Under the pieces are notes generated by a model. The model saw only the letters and a list, made by a program, of their open reading frames with translations. It was not told where the DNA came from and ran no database searches. Shown piece after piece: positions 39,689 to 53,909 of a DNA stretch of 64,000 nucleotides. Source of the DNA: Eudromia elegans (Eukaryota; Chordata; Aves; Tinamiformes; Tinamidae); contig PTEX01000340.1 of the NCBI GenBank assembly GCA_003342815.1, positions 322,144 to 386,143 on the forward strand, in the 5' to 3' direction. The position numbers were made by a program, and so were the translations under genes. Every line of letters starts with the position of its first letter. Position 1 is the first letter of the stretch.

Positions 39689-40368
39689 CTAAACCGTTTC
39701 TGCTCTCTCTACAGCCCTCTCGTACATGCGCTCCAGGATGCGGTGGATGCTGGCAAAGCTTGGCCGCTCCGAGGGCAACTTGCTCCAGCACAGGCGCATC
39801 AGGTTGTAGAGCTCCAGCGGGCAGTTGTCAGGGCAGGAGAGCACGTTGCCATCCCGCACGTAGTAGATGACCTCCTCGTGAGCCATGCCGTAGTAGGGCT
39901 GCATGCCGTAGGAGAAGATCTCCCACAGCACCACGCCGTAGGCCCACACGTCGGACTCGGTGGTGTAGCGGTTGTAGAAGATGGACTCGGGGGGCATCCA
40001 GCGAATGGGGATGGCGTCGTTCTCGTTCGCCTTGTAGTAGTCCGCTGAATACATGTTCCTCGAGAGACCAAAATCAGCGATTTTGACCACCATGTTCTCC
40101 CCCACCAGGCAGTTCCTGGTGGCAAGGTCGCGGTGCACAAACTTGCGCTCGGAGAGATAGGCCATGCCGGCAGCGACCTGCTTGGCGATGCAGAGCTGGC
40201 TGGTGCAGCACAGCGCCAGCGGGTTGGAGAGACGCAGCCGCGGGTCCAGGCTGCCGTGCACCAGGCTGCAGAGGTTGCGCGGCGAGCGGTCACGCAGGTA
40301 CTCGTTGAGGTCCCCGTAGGCCATGTATTCGAAGAGCAGGCACATTGGTTTCCCAACAGCGCACACGC
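39689..40368 (-). CDS. MUSK: MUSK last coding exon: rest of the tyrosine kinase and the C-terminus
   Basis: This 680-nt exon encodes about residues 467-692 and the TAG stop at 39689-39691. It begins [15 protein letters not shown] (hinge) and passes a divergent kinase-insert loop. It then has the catalytic loop VHRDLATRN, the DFG motif, and the activation loop [18 protein letters not shown] with its three regulatory tyrosines, followed by MPPES and [17 protein letters not shown]. All expected catalytic residues are present, so the kinase should be active. The acceptor is cttccag|GCGTGTG. The C-terminus ends ERAETV, whereas human MuSK ends EGTVSV; the tail matters because a MuSK C-terminal PDZ ligand has been reported. 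The exon is more GC- and CpG-rich than its surroundings, which makes long chance open frames on the opposite strand. Confidence 0.98.
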
Positions 40369-42706
<2,338 letters not shown>

Positions 42707-44076
42707 TCAGTGAGAGATACATGAAAATAAAATGTTTTCTCTTCATTTTGAAAATCACAAGCTGACAAGAAATTGAGGATGGAAGTCATCAGCACTAACT
42801 GGAGGAGTGTGAAAACTAACCTTCCATCTCGGGCCTGCCTATGGTCCATCCACTACTAGAGCGTAAGTAGCAATTATAGCAAATATGGTCCCCTTGGTTT
42901 TGTAAGGAAAATGGCTTAGGCACTTGATCTCTGCTTGTGAGTGTCTGCGCTCTTAACAATTTTTAAACTCACCAGATAATTTCCTTTTAAAAGCTGAGAC
43001 AGAAGTCTGGGAAATAACTATATTTTGTTGAAAGGTGGCTGGGCAGAAGCGGCAAACCATATACTTGCCCTGTCTGAGGAACAACTTAATACATGAATGC
43101 ACCCTTGTTACATACTGGCAAATCAGTTACCTCCTGATGCAAGTCCATAGGAAATGGAGCTTTCTGACTTAGAGCAATCACAGACTCATTTTGCTTTCTT
43201 ATCCAATGTTACTCTGCCCTAAACACATTTAATTAGACAGACTTGCCAAAGATTTAGGGATAGCTGTTCCCAGAGCACGGTAACTTTCCACTTTGCAAAC
43301 GTGTGTCAAATCTCTGACAGGCCTAAACAAGCTCTGTTGCCTAAACAAGCTCTTCCCAGGGGTCCTGCAGAAGCCATGCCCTCGTGGTTAAAACACTCTC
43401 CTTACAGGTAACCCATCAAAGCCCACGGAAAGTGGCACCTATTTAAGTTTCATGTTACTACACCAGCCTGACTGCCTTCCCATTGCTTACATGCCAGGTT
43501 ATTTTACTGTTCAGTAGCCCCAGGAGGAGGTTCCGATTTCCAAAGCAAACTTCCAGTTTCCCTGTCATCTACTCCAGACATATGGCAGTTGCAACAGATG
43601 CACTCGGATACTGCAAATGTCAAATGTCAGAAGATGGCAGGATGCCCATCTAGGAGGAATCTCGCAGGCAGCCAGATCTCTGCTGAGACGTTCCGGTGAG
43701 GAGGTCCAGCATGCGGGAGCAGAGCAGCAGACTCCACACTTGTCTGCTGCCGCCCTCATTAAAGCAAATGTCTTTCTCTTTCCCCTCTGCTGGGAGTGAG
43801 CCTCCAGTCTAGTATGCAGAGAGGAGCCTTCTCATGTATCAGCTGCTACTAAATCCTGCTGCTTGGGAAAGTCAGCAGCAATGCTCTGAATCACCCTGGA
43901 GAGCATTTAAAAATAAAGGGGAGCACATTCATCTGTTCCATACAGCCTCATTGTAGGCTACAACTTATCACTGGCTAGTGGAGTTAGTGCTGTGCCAAAA
44001 GAAGAGGTAGCTACTGCTTCACGCTGCGTGCTTTGGAAGGTGGAATCCATCCTAGGACAAAGCTTGAAGTGCACAC

Positions 44077-44100
44077 ATCCATCCATCTATCTATCCATCA
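44077..44100. repeat. ATCC/ATCT short simple repeat in a MUSK intron
   Basis: Six tetranucleotide units of the form atcc or atct. Confidence 0.9.
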
Positions 44101-46869
44101 CTGAAACCATGTACTGTAAACTAAGTGGAACTTAAATGAGAATAAGCTTCAAACAGCCCTTTGCTGAGCCTTAGGCAAAACTGAAGAACTTCATCCGCAA
44201 GAACTGATATCCTAACTTCAATCCAGCATATGTGGGAAAATTGCACCAAAACAGAACAGAGAGTCTTTGTTAACAGTCTTGGCAGGGCGCCGTTGAGGCT
44301 GAGCCCTGGTGCCCAAAAGACAGTCTTTGCAGAATGCAGTAGAGATACATTGCAGGGGAGAAATGCAAAGCTGCTACAGCTGAAATTAAACAGGAGAATT
44401 CATTCTGCCTGCCAGAACATGCAGTATTTTGTAGACAATAGACAATTTTATTCTAGAATAAGAAGCTTCAACAGAAATGACATTATATTCCTTCTGTTAT
44501 GATTTCCTGAATCCCTAGGCAAAATACTTACACTGTTTTTGCATGTTGGTGGGCAGGATGGAGGACCTGTCCATGGCTTCTGCCCCACTGACAGAACTGT
44601 GCAGTGCTGACAGCGTTTGGCTTTTAGGTATGTGCAGTTCAAAAGTGGTGCAAGTAGAGACTTAAATTTCCAGTCTATCAAAAAGAGTACCTGACTTATA
44701 ATTTCTGGTTAAAGTATCTTTTTAGAGTGCTAATTTCAAAAAATGAGAAGTACCATGAATTTGCATTTTAGATTTTGTTCTGCCTTCTGCCATGCTCCTC
44801 CCTGCCTCTTTGCCCCCTATCTCCCTACCCCCCCACCGCCAGCCATAACAAAATGTTCCTCAGTATCATAGCTGGGTAGCTTCTGTCAGGTCATTAAATG
44901 ACACAGGTAACATCTATTCTGGCTTATAGACACCTACTCTTACCCTTTCCCTTGCAGAAAGCTGCATATGCAGGGAAGTATTTTGAATTGGTAGCGGATT
45001 TTTTGCGGGAATTTTTAAACAAAACATCCACACTGTTCTCCAGTTACCCTTGAGACAGCACATCAAAGGTGTTTACCCTGTGCAGTTTAAAAGAAAATGA
45101 GGAGATCTATGTTGGAGAAACCCCTGCCATCTTGACCTTTGACTGTCTTTCCAGAGCGCTAGCCGGGCCAGGGACACACTGTTCTTCACAAGGACAAAGA
45201 GCTGTGATTTTGCAGAGGGGTCCCAGCAGGCCTGCAGAGCTGAACTGCTCACAAAGACATCAGGTCCAAGGTTTTGGGGCTTCAGGACGCGGCTGGATCA
45301 TACAGATTCAACTCTGGGTAAAACCTGCTTGTTGATGTGCACAGGGTTTGAAAGCTGCTTGCTCTGCACAGCTGGTGCCTGAGGGCAAAGGCAGTATTAC
45401 CCTTAGTAGAAGATGACCACAACTCAATTGGGACCAGCTCAAGCCAGTTCCCTAATCTTGTTTCAACGACATCTGTTAAGATAGCTGGTTACTTCCTCAC
45501 CCTCTTTAGTGGGAATTAGTTCTTAGTGAAAATGGCAGCCTTTCAGAAGTAGCTAGTAAATAATAGACAGTCACTTCCTGTCCTAACATGTTGCTTGACC
45601 CAGGAGTAAGTAAACACTGAATCAGGATTCAAGGCAAGCCAATTGGCAGAGCATTACTGGCACTATGTGCACAGCTATGTTTACAAGGATGAAACACTAC
45701 ACTAGGAGAAGTAAAAGGCTTGCTAAACTTAGTCTGAGACGTCCATTTAACACACGTAGACAAGTACGTTTTGCTTATCTGAGACGAGAAGGCAACAATT
45801 TAACTTGTGAAAGTTGCAGGGACCTGGAGAGATGCATGGTTGGTGCTAATGGTGTCAGCACAGAAGCCTCTTCTGAGGTGCCAGCCATTTACAGAAATGC
45901 CAGTGGCTTTAATTTTTTCTGGAAATATGAAGCTTCAGAGGCACTTTTGATGGAGATATTAATAACAAAAGAAGAGAAGCTCCTGAGAAACAATGCTTCC
46001 ATAGCTCATTCCCTGAGCCACACGGAATAGAAGATCCCAAGTTATAGTACTCTGCAAAAGCTGACTGCTGTGCTGCTTGTTTTGTTTTGTTTTCTCCTTT
46101 TTCACTAAGTTTTCATTAGCAGCAACAAAAACATTTATTTAAAAGGAAAGGCAAAATTGAGTTAGTTTACATTCATATGAAAAACCTCTATATCAGTTTA
46201 ACATTAGTTTAACTTGTTTTAAAGTCCCTTGAAAGGCCTTGAGAGGTTCTGTTCAATGCAGGTGAGAGTCACTAGAGTCATTTCCATACAGAGGCCAGTT
46301 CAGAAAGGTCTATGCAGTATTTAATTCTATTTAAATTCCTGATGTAGCACTGAAGCAGCACTTGGTATAAAGTCAGCATGTGTCCGGACTGAACTTCTGC
46401 AGAGAGGTGAAAACACCCACTGTGATGGGCAGGAATTGGCATTCAGTGTGTACTGAATGCCCTCTCTAGATCTCAGATAGTCAGATAATGTGAGATAAAG
46501 GGGTTTTTGCATCCCTAGGACAACTCGCATGCATTGACGAGAGCACAGCTGTGACACGGTACCAACATGATTTGTCATGATGCAAGTTCAAGTGCGTTCA
46601 GCTTAGCCATCCAAGTTAACAATCAATCACTGGCTAAGCATCTGTGATTTTCCCACTGTGTGCCCTTTAATCTTTGTTATTTTTAGCTCTCTCTATATTA
46701 AAGAAAAGCATGACTGCATTTCTTCCACATCCCTTCATTAAAAAAATATTTGTCACATCTATCGAAACTGTTCCTCACCTCTAACAGATTTAACCTGTGC
46801 ATAATTCACTTCCTAATACGCATGTCAACAGCACAACTATAAACATTGAAAGCATCTCCTTGCAAGGAG

Positions 46870-46905
46870 CAAGGACTCTGAAGTTAATGGGAGTTGCTCC
46901 ACAGA
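46870..46905. repeat. Possible worn copy of an old amniote dispersed repeat in a MUSK intron
   Basis: ggactctgaagttaatggga and gttgctcc resemble the same GAAGTCAATGGGAGTT core seen at 28331 and 29888. Confidence 0.4.
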
Positions 46906-47145
46906 ACTCTGATATTTCCCTGTATTTTCTTTGTCATCACACATTCCTCTAAGTATGGTGAAAAAATCAGCCATACTGCATTTACAACATCACAAACATA
47001 TTAGCTATGAAAGGACAAAGAAAACACAACCAAATCCATCAAAAACTAAGCTGTATAGTCTGTCCAGCTTCTTTCACTAATTTTAGGATAGTATTTTCCA
47101 TGAATGACAGTGTTGGCCTAAGGCTCTCCTGCCAAAGTTAGAGAC

Positions 47146-47197
47146 TCTGTTGAAGCTAACAAGAGTCCTTCCATCCACATCAGTCTAAGCAGGACAG
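47146..47197. repeat. Possible worn copy of an old amniote dispersed repeat in a MUSK intron
   Basis: ttgaagctaacaagagtcct and tccatccacatcagtctaag fit the two half-motifs of the same repeat with several substitutions. Confidence 0.35.
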
Positions 47198-47923
47198 ATC
47201 TTCAATGGATTTTCACCTTTGAAGAAGGGAATGATCTCAACTCCTACGAGATTCGACAGAACAGGGATCACTTCTACATCCTTAAGCTTAAAAGAGACAT
47301 GAATTCCCAAATTGCAGACTGAGAAACTAAAAAGGGCAGAAAAAGAGGTCTGCCTAAGCAGGCTGGGTTTTTAGGGGATTTTTTGGTTTGTCTGGGTTTG
47401 GTTTTACCACTGAATTAAATAGAAACTGGGTCAGGACCTAACTGCAGCATGACACATTACCCTCTGTGGTAATTGTTGGCCAATGCTAACTCTGTAATGT
47501 AGGACACTATACACTGATAATTTGCAAATACTGGAAAATGTAAGAATTTCACAAAAGGTGACATTTTACAGGCAACATTCTTGACAAAAATAGGCATGGT
47601 AAACTTCACTAAGCATTTACTCCAGATGTAACACATGGATGACATTGTACCTATTAATAGGTAAAACACATTGTACCTACTAAAAAGAAGAACAAGGCAT
47701 TGGCTTCCAAAGTCTACAATCATTCATGGAAAGCAGTGAACAAAAGAAACAGTCAAGTCTGAGTTTTACCAAATGGTCCTTCTACCATATAATATATTTG
47801 ATTTTTGTTTGAATAGTTAAATTATCTGTGCAGCTTGAGTGAATGAAGAGAAAATTTCTGGTTTTCAAAAAACAGTTGGCCAACCGCTGTTTATTGCAGG
47901 TAGGGAGGGCTCAAGGCCTCTTA

Positions 47924-48459
<536 letters not shown>

Positions 48460-48634
48460 CTCTTCTTGTTTTTCCATTCCTTTCGCTGACGGCGGCAAAC
48501 CAGAGTGACAATAGCAAGAATCACTATCAGGGCAAAGCTGGAGATGATCGAAATGATAACAGTCATGGAATAGGTAGGTGAAAAGGGAGGAGGAAATGGG
48601 AGATTTGGAGTGTCTCCATTTGGTTTTCTTGTTC
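48460..48634 (-). CDS. MUSK: MUSK exon: transmembrane segment
   Basis: This 175-nt exon (two bases complete a Gly codon; leaves in phase 2) encodes about residues 295-352. A proline-rich stem ([20 protein letters not shown]) leads into one hydrophobic membrane helix that begins SMTVIISII and ends near TLVC. A basic stop-transfer segment, [12 protein letters not shown], follows on the cytoplasmic side. KPxxDxPNLP and [12 protein letters not shown] match mammalian MuSK closely, which fixes the identity. The acceptor is ttatctctag|GAACAAG and the donor is AAGAG|GTAAGAG, close to consensus. Confidence 0.95.
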
Positions 48635-49883
48635 CTAGAGATAACGAAACTGTAAGGGAAACAAAACCAGAAGGTTATTCTTCTTTAAGTCTACGGGGAG
48701 ATTCCTAAAGGGATACTTATGTAATCAGCTTGTTGTTCTGAGATAAATGTGATATTATAGGTATAATATGGCTTTGCAAGAGGGTAATACTCATCTAGGG
48801 GCAGTTAGGTTTAAAGGAAGTAAAATCCCTGCTTGCCTGCCAAACCTGAAAATCCAGGATCTGGTAAATGCCAACAGAAAGAGACAGTTTGGTAAGGAAT
48901 CAGAGCAGAGAGTTTGTAAGAATCATGAGCAGGAAATCACACCTTGATAATCTGTGGAAGGGTTCAGATAATACTGTTTGCATGGGGAAAAAATCAAAGA
49001 TCCACACCATGCAACATCATTCATTTCATAGGAATACAGAGGGAGAGTATGGTCAGACCAAGGTAAATCCACAGTATACCCTGCCTACAACAATTTGTAC
49101 CTCAGTGCCTTCATGGGTCCAAATATGGTAAGTTATTGTAAAAAAGTACATTTGACTAAATACCTCTAAAAATAAATCAAGTAGCCACCTGCTGAGTACT
49201 TTCGACACGTCCTAGAAACTGCTAATTTGTGTATGCAATCACTGAAAATAGAAAGAACTTTTATAATTCTTTTCTTTAAGGTCTGCTAAACTAGTACCAA
49301 CTTGTGTTCCTTTAAGCCCACGACACCTCTAATCTCTGTCCAAGTGGAATTGTCTTACTTCCAGATCTTGAGATCCTAAAAATGCATATTTTAATGAAAT
49401 ATGATTTGAAACAATAGTTCTTTGAAGAAGAAATATTAGAAAGACTTGCTCTCAATATAAGAAAATGGAAATGCTTCTATCCTTTGCAGATCTTCTTTTA
49501 ATTAGGATTTGTTTTTATTGAGAAAAGTCTTCAAAAGCAAAAGACTTTATAAAACTTCTCAGGTGCTTTAAGCCTTGACTTTTCCATCTGTGGTCAATTA
49601 ATTTCTCACAATGAAAAATGCCCAGCAAATGTAAATAGATTCTTTGGCCTTAACGTAATCAGGGGCAAGTTGCTCAGTTTCAATGTCTTCCTTCCTCCAT
49701 GTGTAAAATGAGCATTACACCTCCAAGTTAAAGATGCTGCATGGCACTTTGAGAAGAAATAGCTCTGGCCAAATCCAGAAATCAGAATAATTTTTTATGG
49801 CCTTGTAGTCATTGGTGCCACAATGAGGATGCCAAGATCCCACATTGCCCCAGAACAATGAACCATAAATCAAAGATGCTTAC
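48635..49883 (-). other. MUSK: MUSK intron (kringle to transmembrane), 1249 nt
   Basis: Bounded by GGATG|GTAAGC and ttatctctag. AT-rich, with no exon or repeat recognised inside. Confidence 0.85.
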
Positions 49884-50043
49884 CATCCCCGCAAGGAGAC
49901 ACACTGCAGTATTCCCAGATCACAGATGGGTCTTTTGTGTAACACCAAGGACGTTCATTTTCACCTCCTGGATTACGGCAGTAATTCTCTGCATCAGACA
50001 GCTCAGGGAAGACCTGAGGAGTCCTTCTGTGTAAATGAGGAAC
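49884..50043 (-). CDS. MUSK: MUSK exon: second half of the kringle domain
   Basis: This 160-nt exon (phase 0 in, phase 1 out) encodes about residues 242-294. It begins [11 protein letters not shown], completing the kringle CQxW....PHxH signature across the intron. It continues with [18 protein letters not shown], then [16 protein letters not shown]. It holds the remaining four kringle cysteines (NYC, PWC, EYC, SPC). The acceptor is cctctcacaag|GTTCCTC and the donor is GGATG|GTAAGC. In proteases and growth factors kringles bind other proteins; the role of the one in MuSK is not settled. Leaving out both kringle exons would join the 24-nt exon or CRD directly to the transmembrane exon in frame, giving a mammalian-like layout. 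Confidence 0.95.
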
Positions 50044-50330
50044 CTTGTGAGAGGAAATAAATTGCTTTAGTATCTGAGTACATTTTTTTATGTTGATATA
50101 AAAAGAGAGAGAGAAAGAGAGAGAGAGAAAGGAAGAAGCTTAATAGCCTTGTAGAGACTTGCAAGAACCACTGAGAATGGGATGGAAGCACCATTCGATG
50201 CAAGAATGAAGGCAGCTTCTTGTTAACCGAGTCCAGCAAAGGGGACCTGACTTCTCAGCTCTGGTAAGCGCTGCCTTTGGCAGATCTCCCGCCCAGCCCT
50301 CTGCTCGGTGGGTCACACACTGTTGCGCAC
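50044..50330 (-). other. MUSK: MUSK intron inside the kringle, 287 nt
   Basis: Splits the kringle between CQKWSDQ and VPHLH in phase 0. It has the weak donor GTGCGC, and a GA-rich tract on the plus strand (50101-50135) that is pyrimidine-rich on the transcribed strand near the acceptor. Confidence 0.85.
50101..50135. repeat. GA-rich simple repeat in the kringle intron
   Basis: GA units with AAA interruptions. On the transcribed strand it is a CT tract about 60 nt from the acceptor of the second kringle exon and may act as part of its pyrimidine tract. Confidence 0.9.
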
Positions 50331-50419
50331 CTGGTCACTCCACTTCTGGCAGGGGATGCCGGAGGCTGTGACATTGACCATGCCCTGGTAGAACTGGCCA
50401 TTGCCGCTGTAGCAAGTCC
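50331..50419 (-). CDS. MUSK: MUSK exon: first half of the kringle domain
   Basis: This 89-nt exon (enters with two bases, leaves in phase 0) encodes about residues 212-241. It reads [17 protein letters not shown] and [11 protein letters not shown], the classic first half of a kringle (CYxGxGxxYxG, TxSGxxCQxW) with two of its six cysteines. An N-V-T sequon is present. The acceptor is tcctcag|GGACTTGC. The donor CCAG|GTGCGC is weak at positions +3 to +6. Together with the next exon it makes a 249-nt phase 1-1 cassette. Chicken, Xenopus and Torpedo MuSK carry a kringle here and mammalian MuSK does not. Confidence 0.93.
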
Positions 50420-53400
50420 CTGAGGAGAAATAACACGGGCATAAGCCACCTGAGACTTCATCCTGCAGCACAGACTCACAACTGTTAATGTCATGTCATT
50501 ATATGAGAACAAATGACAATCAGCAGCAGATCTGACATGCATAAAAGACAACAGCAATCAAAAGACTGTTTAGCCTTCTGCTCACACTTAAATGATTCTG
50601 AGCTCAATGCCTAAGATTAAATCTCATAAAACTCCAAAGAGGAAGTGGAGCTCCTGCAGACCAATTGAGCCCTGTGCTTGTGATGGTCACAGGGTCTATA
50701 CAATTCACTGTGCTTTCATGCAAAATATGCAGCATGGACCCACATTTAATGCAGCCAGGTCTGAAGCAAGGCAAAGACAGTAGGCGTATTGCAACACTAG
50801 TTTCACAATTCATATCCTTCACCTTTACAGGACAGTATCAAGAAACGTCTAAACTTCTAGAGAAGGAAGCAGGGCACAGGAACTAATTAGGTCCTACTGT
50901 GATAACACAGCACAGCACTTATCTTCTTAGTCTGAATATCTGGATACACTGTGGTTTTTGGCATGTATGGAAAACACTGAAGGGAACTACAAATCTGAAG
51001 GGATAGCATTTGCACAAAATAATGCTATTTTCAGTTGAAGATGTTCACATAGGACAAGCAGGAATTCTTCAGTGGATTTTTATTGCATGAATATGCTCCC
51101 AAGATAAAAACATAGACACGACCTGCACTTAAGGGAGAGTTTAATGCATACTGGCGTAATTTATGCAGGAGGAGCAACAAGAGAGGAGATACAGCCTCAG
51201 ACACTTAAACACATAGTAAATTTTATGGAAACCCCGCTGATCATGGACTAACATTCTGGTTGTTGCCATGTATTACCGTCCATATATTCAGTGTTGCATT
51301 ATTAACTCTGTAAGATAAACTAGTAAGCCAGCAAGCACTGTCACATAAGTTTTTTTGCACTGTACATATATTGTTGAACCTGCAGCTCAGAAAATGAAAA
51401 ACAGACTAATATCTTTTATGTTATAAATTAAAGTTTTAAATTTTAAGCACATCTTTTTAAGTTTCAGAAAACTTATGTCTAACACTTGATTCAAGTGCAG
51501 ATGTGTGCACTTTGGTTTACCTGAGCAGTTTGTACAGTTTCTTCTACAGATTATTTATTTTTTGTAGGGCTTTCTTTGTAATGAGATGCTTGTTTAGAGT
51601 GACCGAGCATTCCTACAAGGACCAGTGTAGAAGGGGACACCAGGATAAATCAGAACACAGTAAGATGACTTCTTGCTCTTTTGATCTCACAGCATTCACT
51701 GCATTCATTAATGAAATAAAGGGTCTTTTACAGACCAAGAGCTTTTTGCATTCCCATCAGGCCATGGCACCATCCATGAGTACGCATAAACACCACCATG
51801 GTGTCTGTACTGTGCAAGTGAGCTCAAACATAGGACCAAATAAGTCCGTGTAGGCCAACAAGTGGAAGCACGTCATTTTAGGAATGACAGCAAACACCAT
51901 GAGCACACTTTGTCCTTCACAAATGCAAGGTGAAATAGATTAACCTGGGCTTCTTTGACTGGCATATAAGCTACTGTGTTACACCTGACCTACGACAAGC
52001 TAACAGTGCACATGTGGTCAGCAGAGCTTGTTAGACTGCCCCAAAACACTTGTGTGTAACCCCAGCGTTTTTAATGTCTTCCATTCAAAGACAAGGAGAA
52101 CAATACTTGAAACCTGTCTCTTCACCCAGCCAGCAGCCAACAGAAAAACCTTAACTTTCATTATAATCATGAACCCTGATCTGCCACAAGTCTGAAACAA
52201 ATACCAGTGTGACATCCTTGAGGAGCAATGTGGAGGGCTTTAGAGGCAAAAGCATCAATAGGAAAGCAACCCTGAGTCCACAGAGGGCAGGCAAAGGAAG
52301 ATTCCTTCATATAGATGCTTGCTACAATGAGGAAAAAGGGAATAATAAAGACTCCTTAACGAGATTTTAACAAATAACTTCAACATGCAAGGCAGAAAAA
52401 AAAAAGTCAGTTCTTGTGCTCCAGAGCTCTGTACACCTAACAGCTGTTCTAAAGAAAAGTGGAGGGGAGAAGAATCACTAAAATGATTCTTCATTACCTA
52501 GCAGTACCTAGCAGACACCAATCTGAGAACATACTGTTAAAGTTGAGCTGAAAGTTTGCATTTTTGCGTGGCCCTTGAAAGCGAACATCCGAGAAGTTAT
52601 GAAGTTTCAGTTTCCTGAGGTCTCAGGAAAGTACCACTCACGTTCCAGTATCCTTTCTTCGTGCCTTTTTCACCCCATGGAAAGGACTGACTATTGCTAC
52701 AGGCTTTTAACAGTGTGACAGCTGGGCTAGAAAGGTTAGAGCATCTGCTAGATGTTACTGGTCTCTGATGCATATAATGCAGGATGTCTGGGGCTTTGGC
52801 AATGGGCTGAGTGTGGCAGCCTAGCCTTGAAGAATGGAGGCTCCCATAAAACAAACCTTAAAAATTCTCAGTTTTACCTTCTTCACGTTCTCTCTTTTTA
52901 TATATGCAGAGGATACATAATGCTGTATAATACCAAGAAATTCCCTATTCAAAAGCATAACAGAACAGAGATACTGTTCTTCATATTTTTGAAATGACAT
53001 ATTCAACAGCTAAGCTTAAACAACATTTGGAAGAGCTGAATGTGCACTTTTCAGCCAATGAGAAACACAGGCCCTTGCAGTATGTGAGGTCAAATAACTA
53101 ATAAAAGAACAAAAATGCAAAACCAAAATAAGCAAGTCTTTAATGTGAAGTGCCTTCAGTATTGGCAGTCCTTGTCCGCTCAGCAAAATCATAAATTAAC
53201 AAGGGAAACTTCACAATACTTTCAAGGTCTGTTCTGTCCATGCTCTCTAGTTCAGGTGGTTTGCATTTTGGCTGGCCAGAGGTTTATCTGTGCGATCAGG
53301 ACATGGAGACTATTGGATGTGACATCAGAAATTGCCAGAACTTGGCAGAAACAACCAGTAACAATGCAGAAAGCAGATAAAAGTTACAGAGTTGTGAGAG

Positions 53401-53885
53401 ATGCCTGAATCTTGAAGGGCTCAAGGAGGAGTCACGTGAGAAATTATCAACTTTAGTGATCACTGTAAGTGCTGGGGCCTTTGGGGGAATGAAGTCTTAT
53501 AACTCCAGCTGCACCTAGGTCAGTAAGAGCACGCAAGAGCAAAACAACCAAGGTAATAGTTTTAGAAATACAAAATGGATATAGCAACACCAGAAAGAGT
53601 GACTGGAAAGATGGGAGAAGTGTCAAGGGATACTACGTAAAAATAGCATTCCTCTGTAACTGCCTTCAACAGCTACTGGGCTGCATTACCTCTGACTCTG
53701 GGGAGCTGGAAATTTATTTCACCACAACTTAGATGTTAAAGCTCAGGTGTTCCCTGGAGATAACCTAAATCCAGCCAGTCGGCCCCAGAGCAAAACATAA
53801 AAATGATATCAGTTAGCAATATTACAGCTTAAACAGAAATAGCACATACAAACTCTAGCTCTAAAGTCCAAAGGAGCCTACTTAC
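50420..53885 (-). other. MUSK: MUSK intron (24-nt microexon to kringle), 3466 nt
   Basis: Bounded by ACCA|GTAAGTAGG and tcctcag. No further exon or mobile element is recognised; small direct repeats only, such as acctagcag twice at about 52496-52514. Confidence 0.8.
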
Positions 53886-53909
53886 TGGTTATATTCTCCT
53901 TCTTAAAAT
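53886..53909 (-). CDS. MUSK: MUSK 24-nt microexon (linker with an N-glycosylation sequon)
   Basis: This short exon encodes Asp-Phe-Lys-Lys-Glu-Asn-Ile-Thr (residues 204-211; the first and last codons are shared with neighbours). Human MuSK has a similar string, DYNKEN, directly after its CRD. The acceptor has a strong pyrimidine tract (ttgctttgtctttttacag) and the donor ACCA|GTAAGTAGG is near consensus. Both flanks are phase 1 and the length is a multiple of three, so the exon can be included or skipped without breaking the frame. Asn-Ile-Thr is an N-glycosylation sequon just before the kringle; the human string has no sequon there. Inferred from phase, splice sites and similarity. Confidence 0.83.

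Noticed and set aside
45665..46030. 121-codon plus-strand open frame inside a MUSK intron, with an Arg-rich start
   Set aside because: No recognisable family, and no promoter or polyadenylation context; length is within chance expectation for a window this size.
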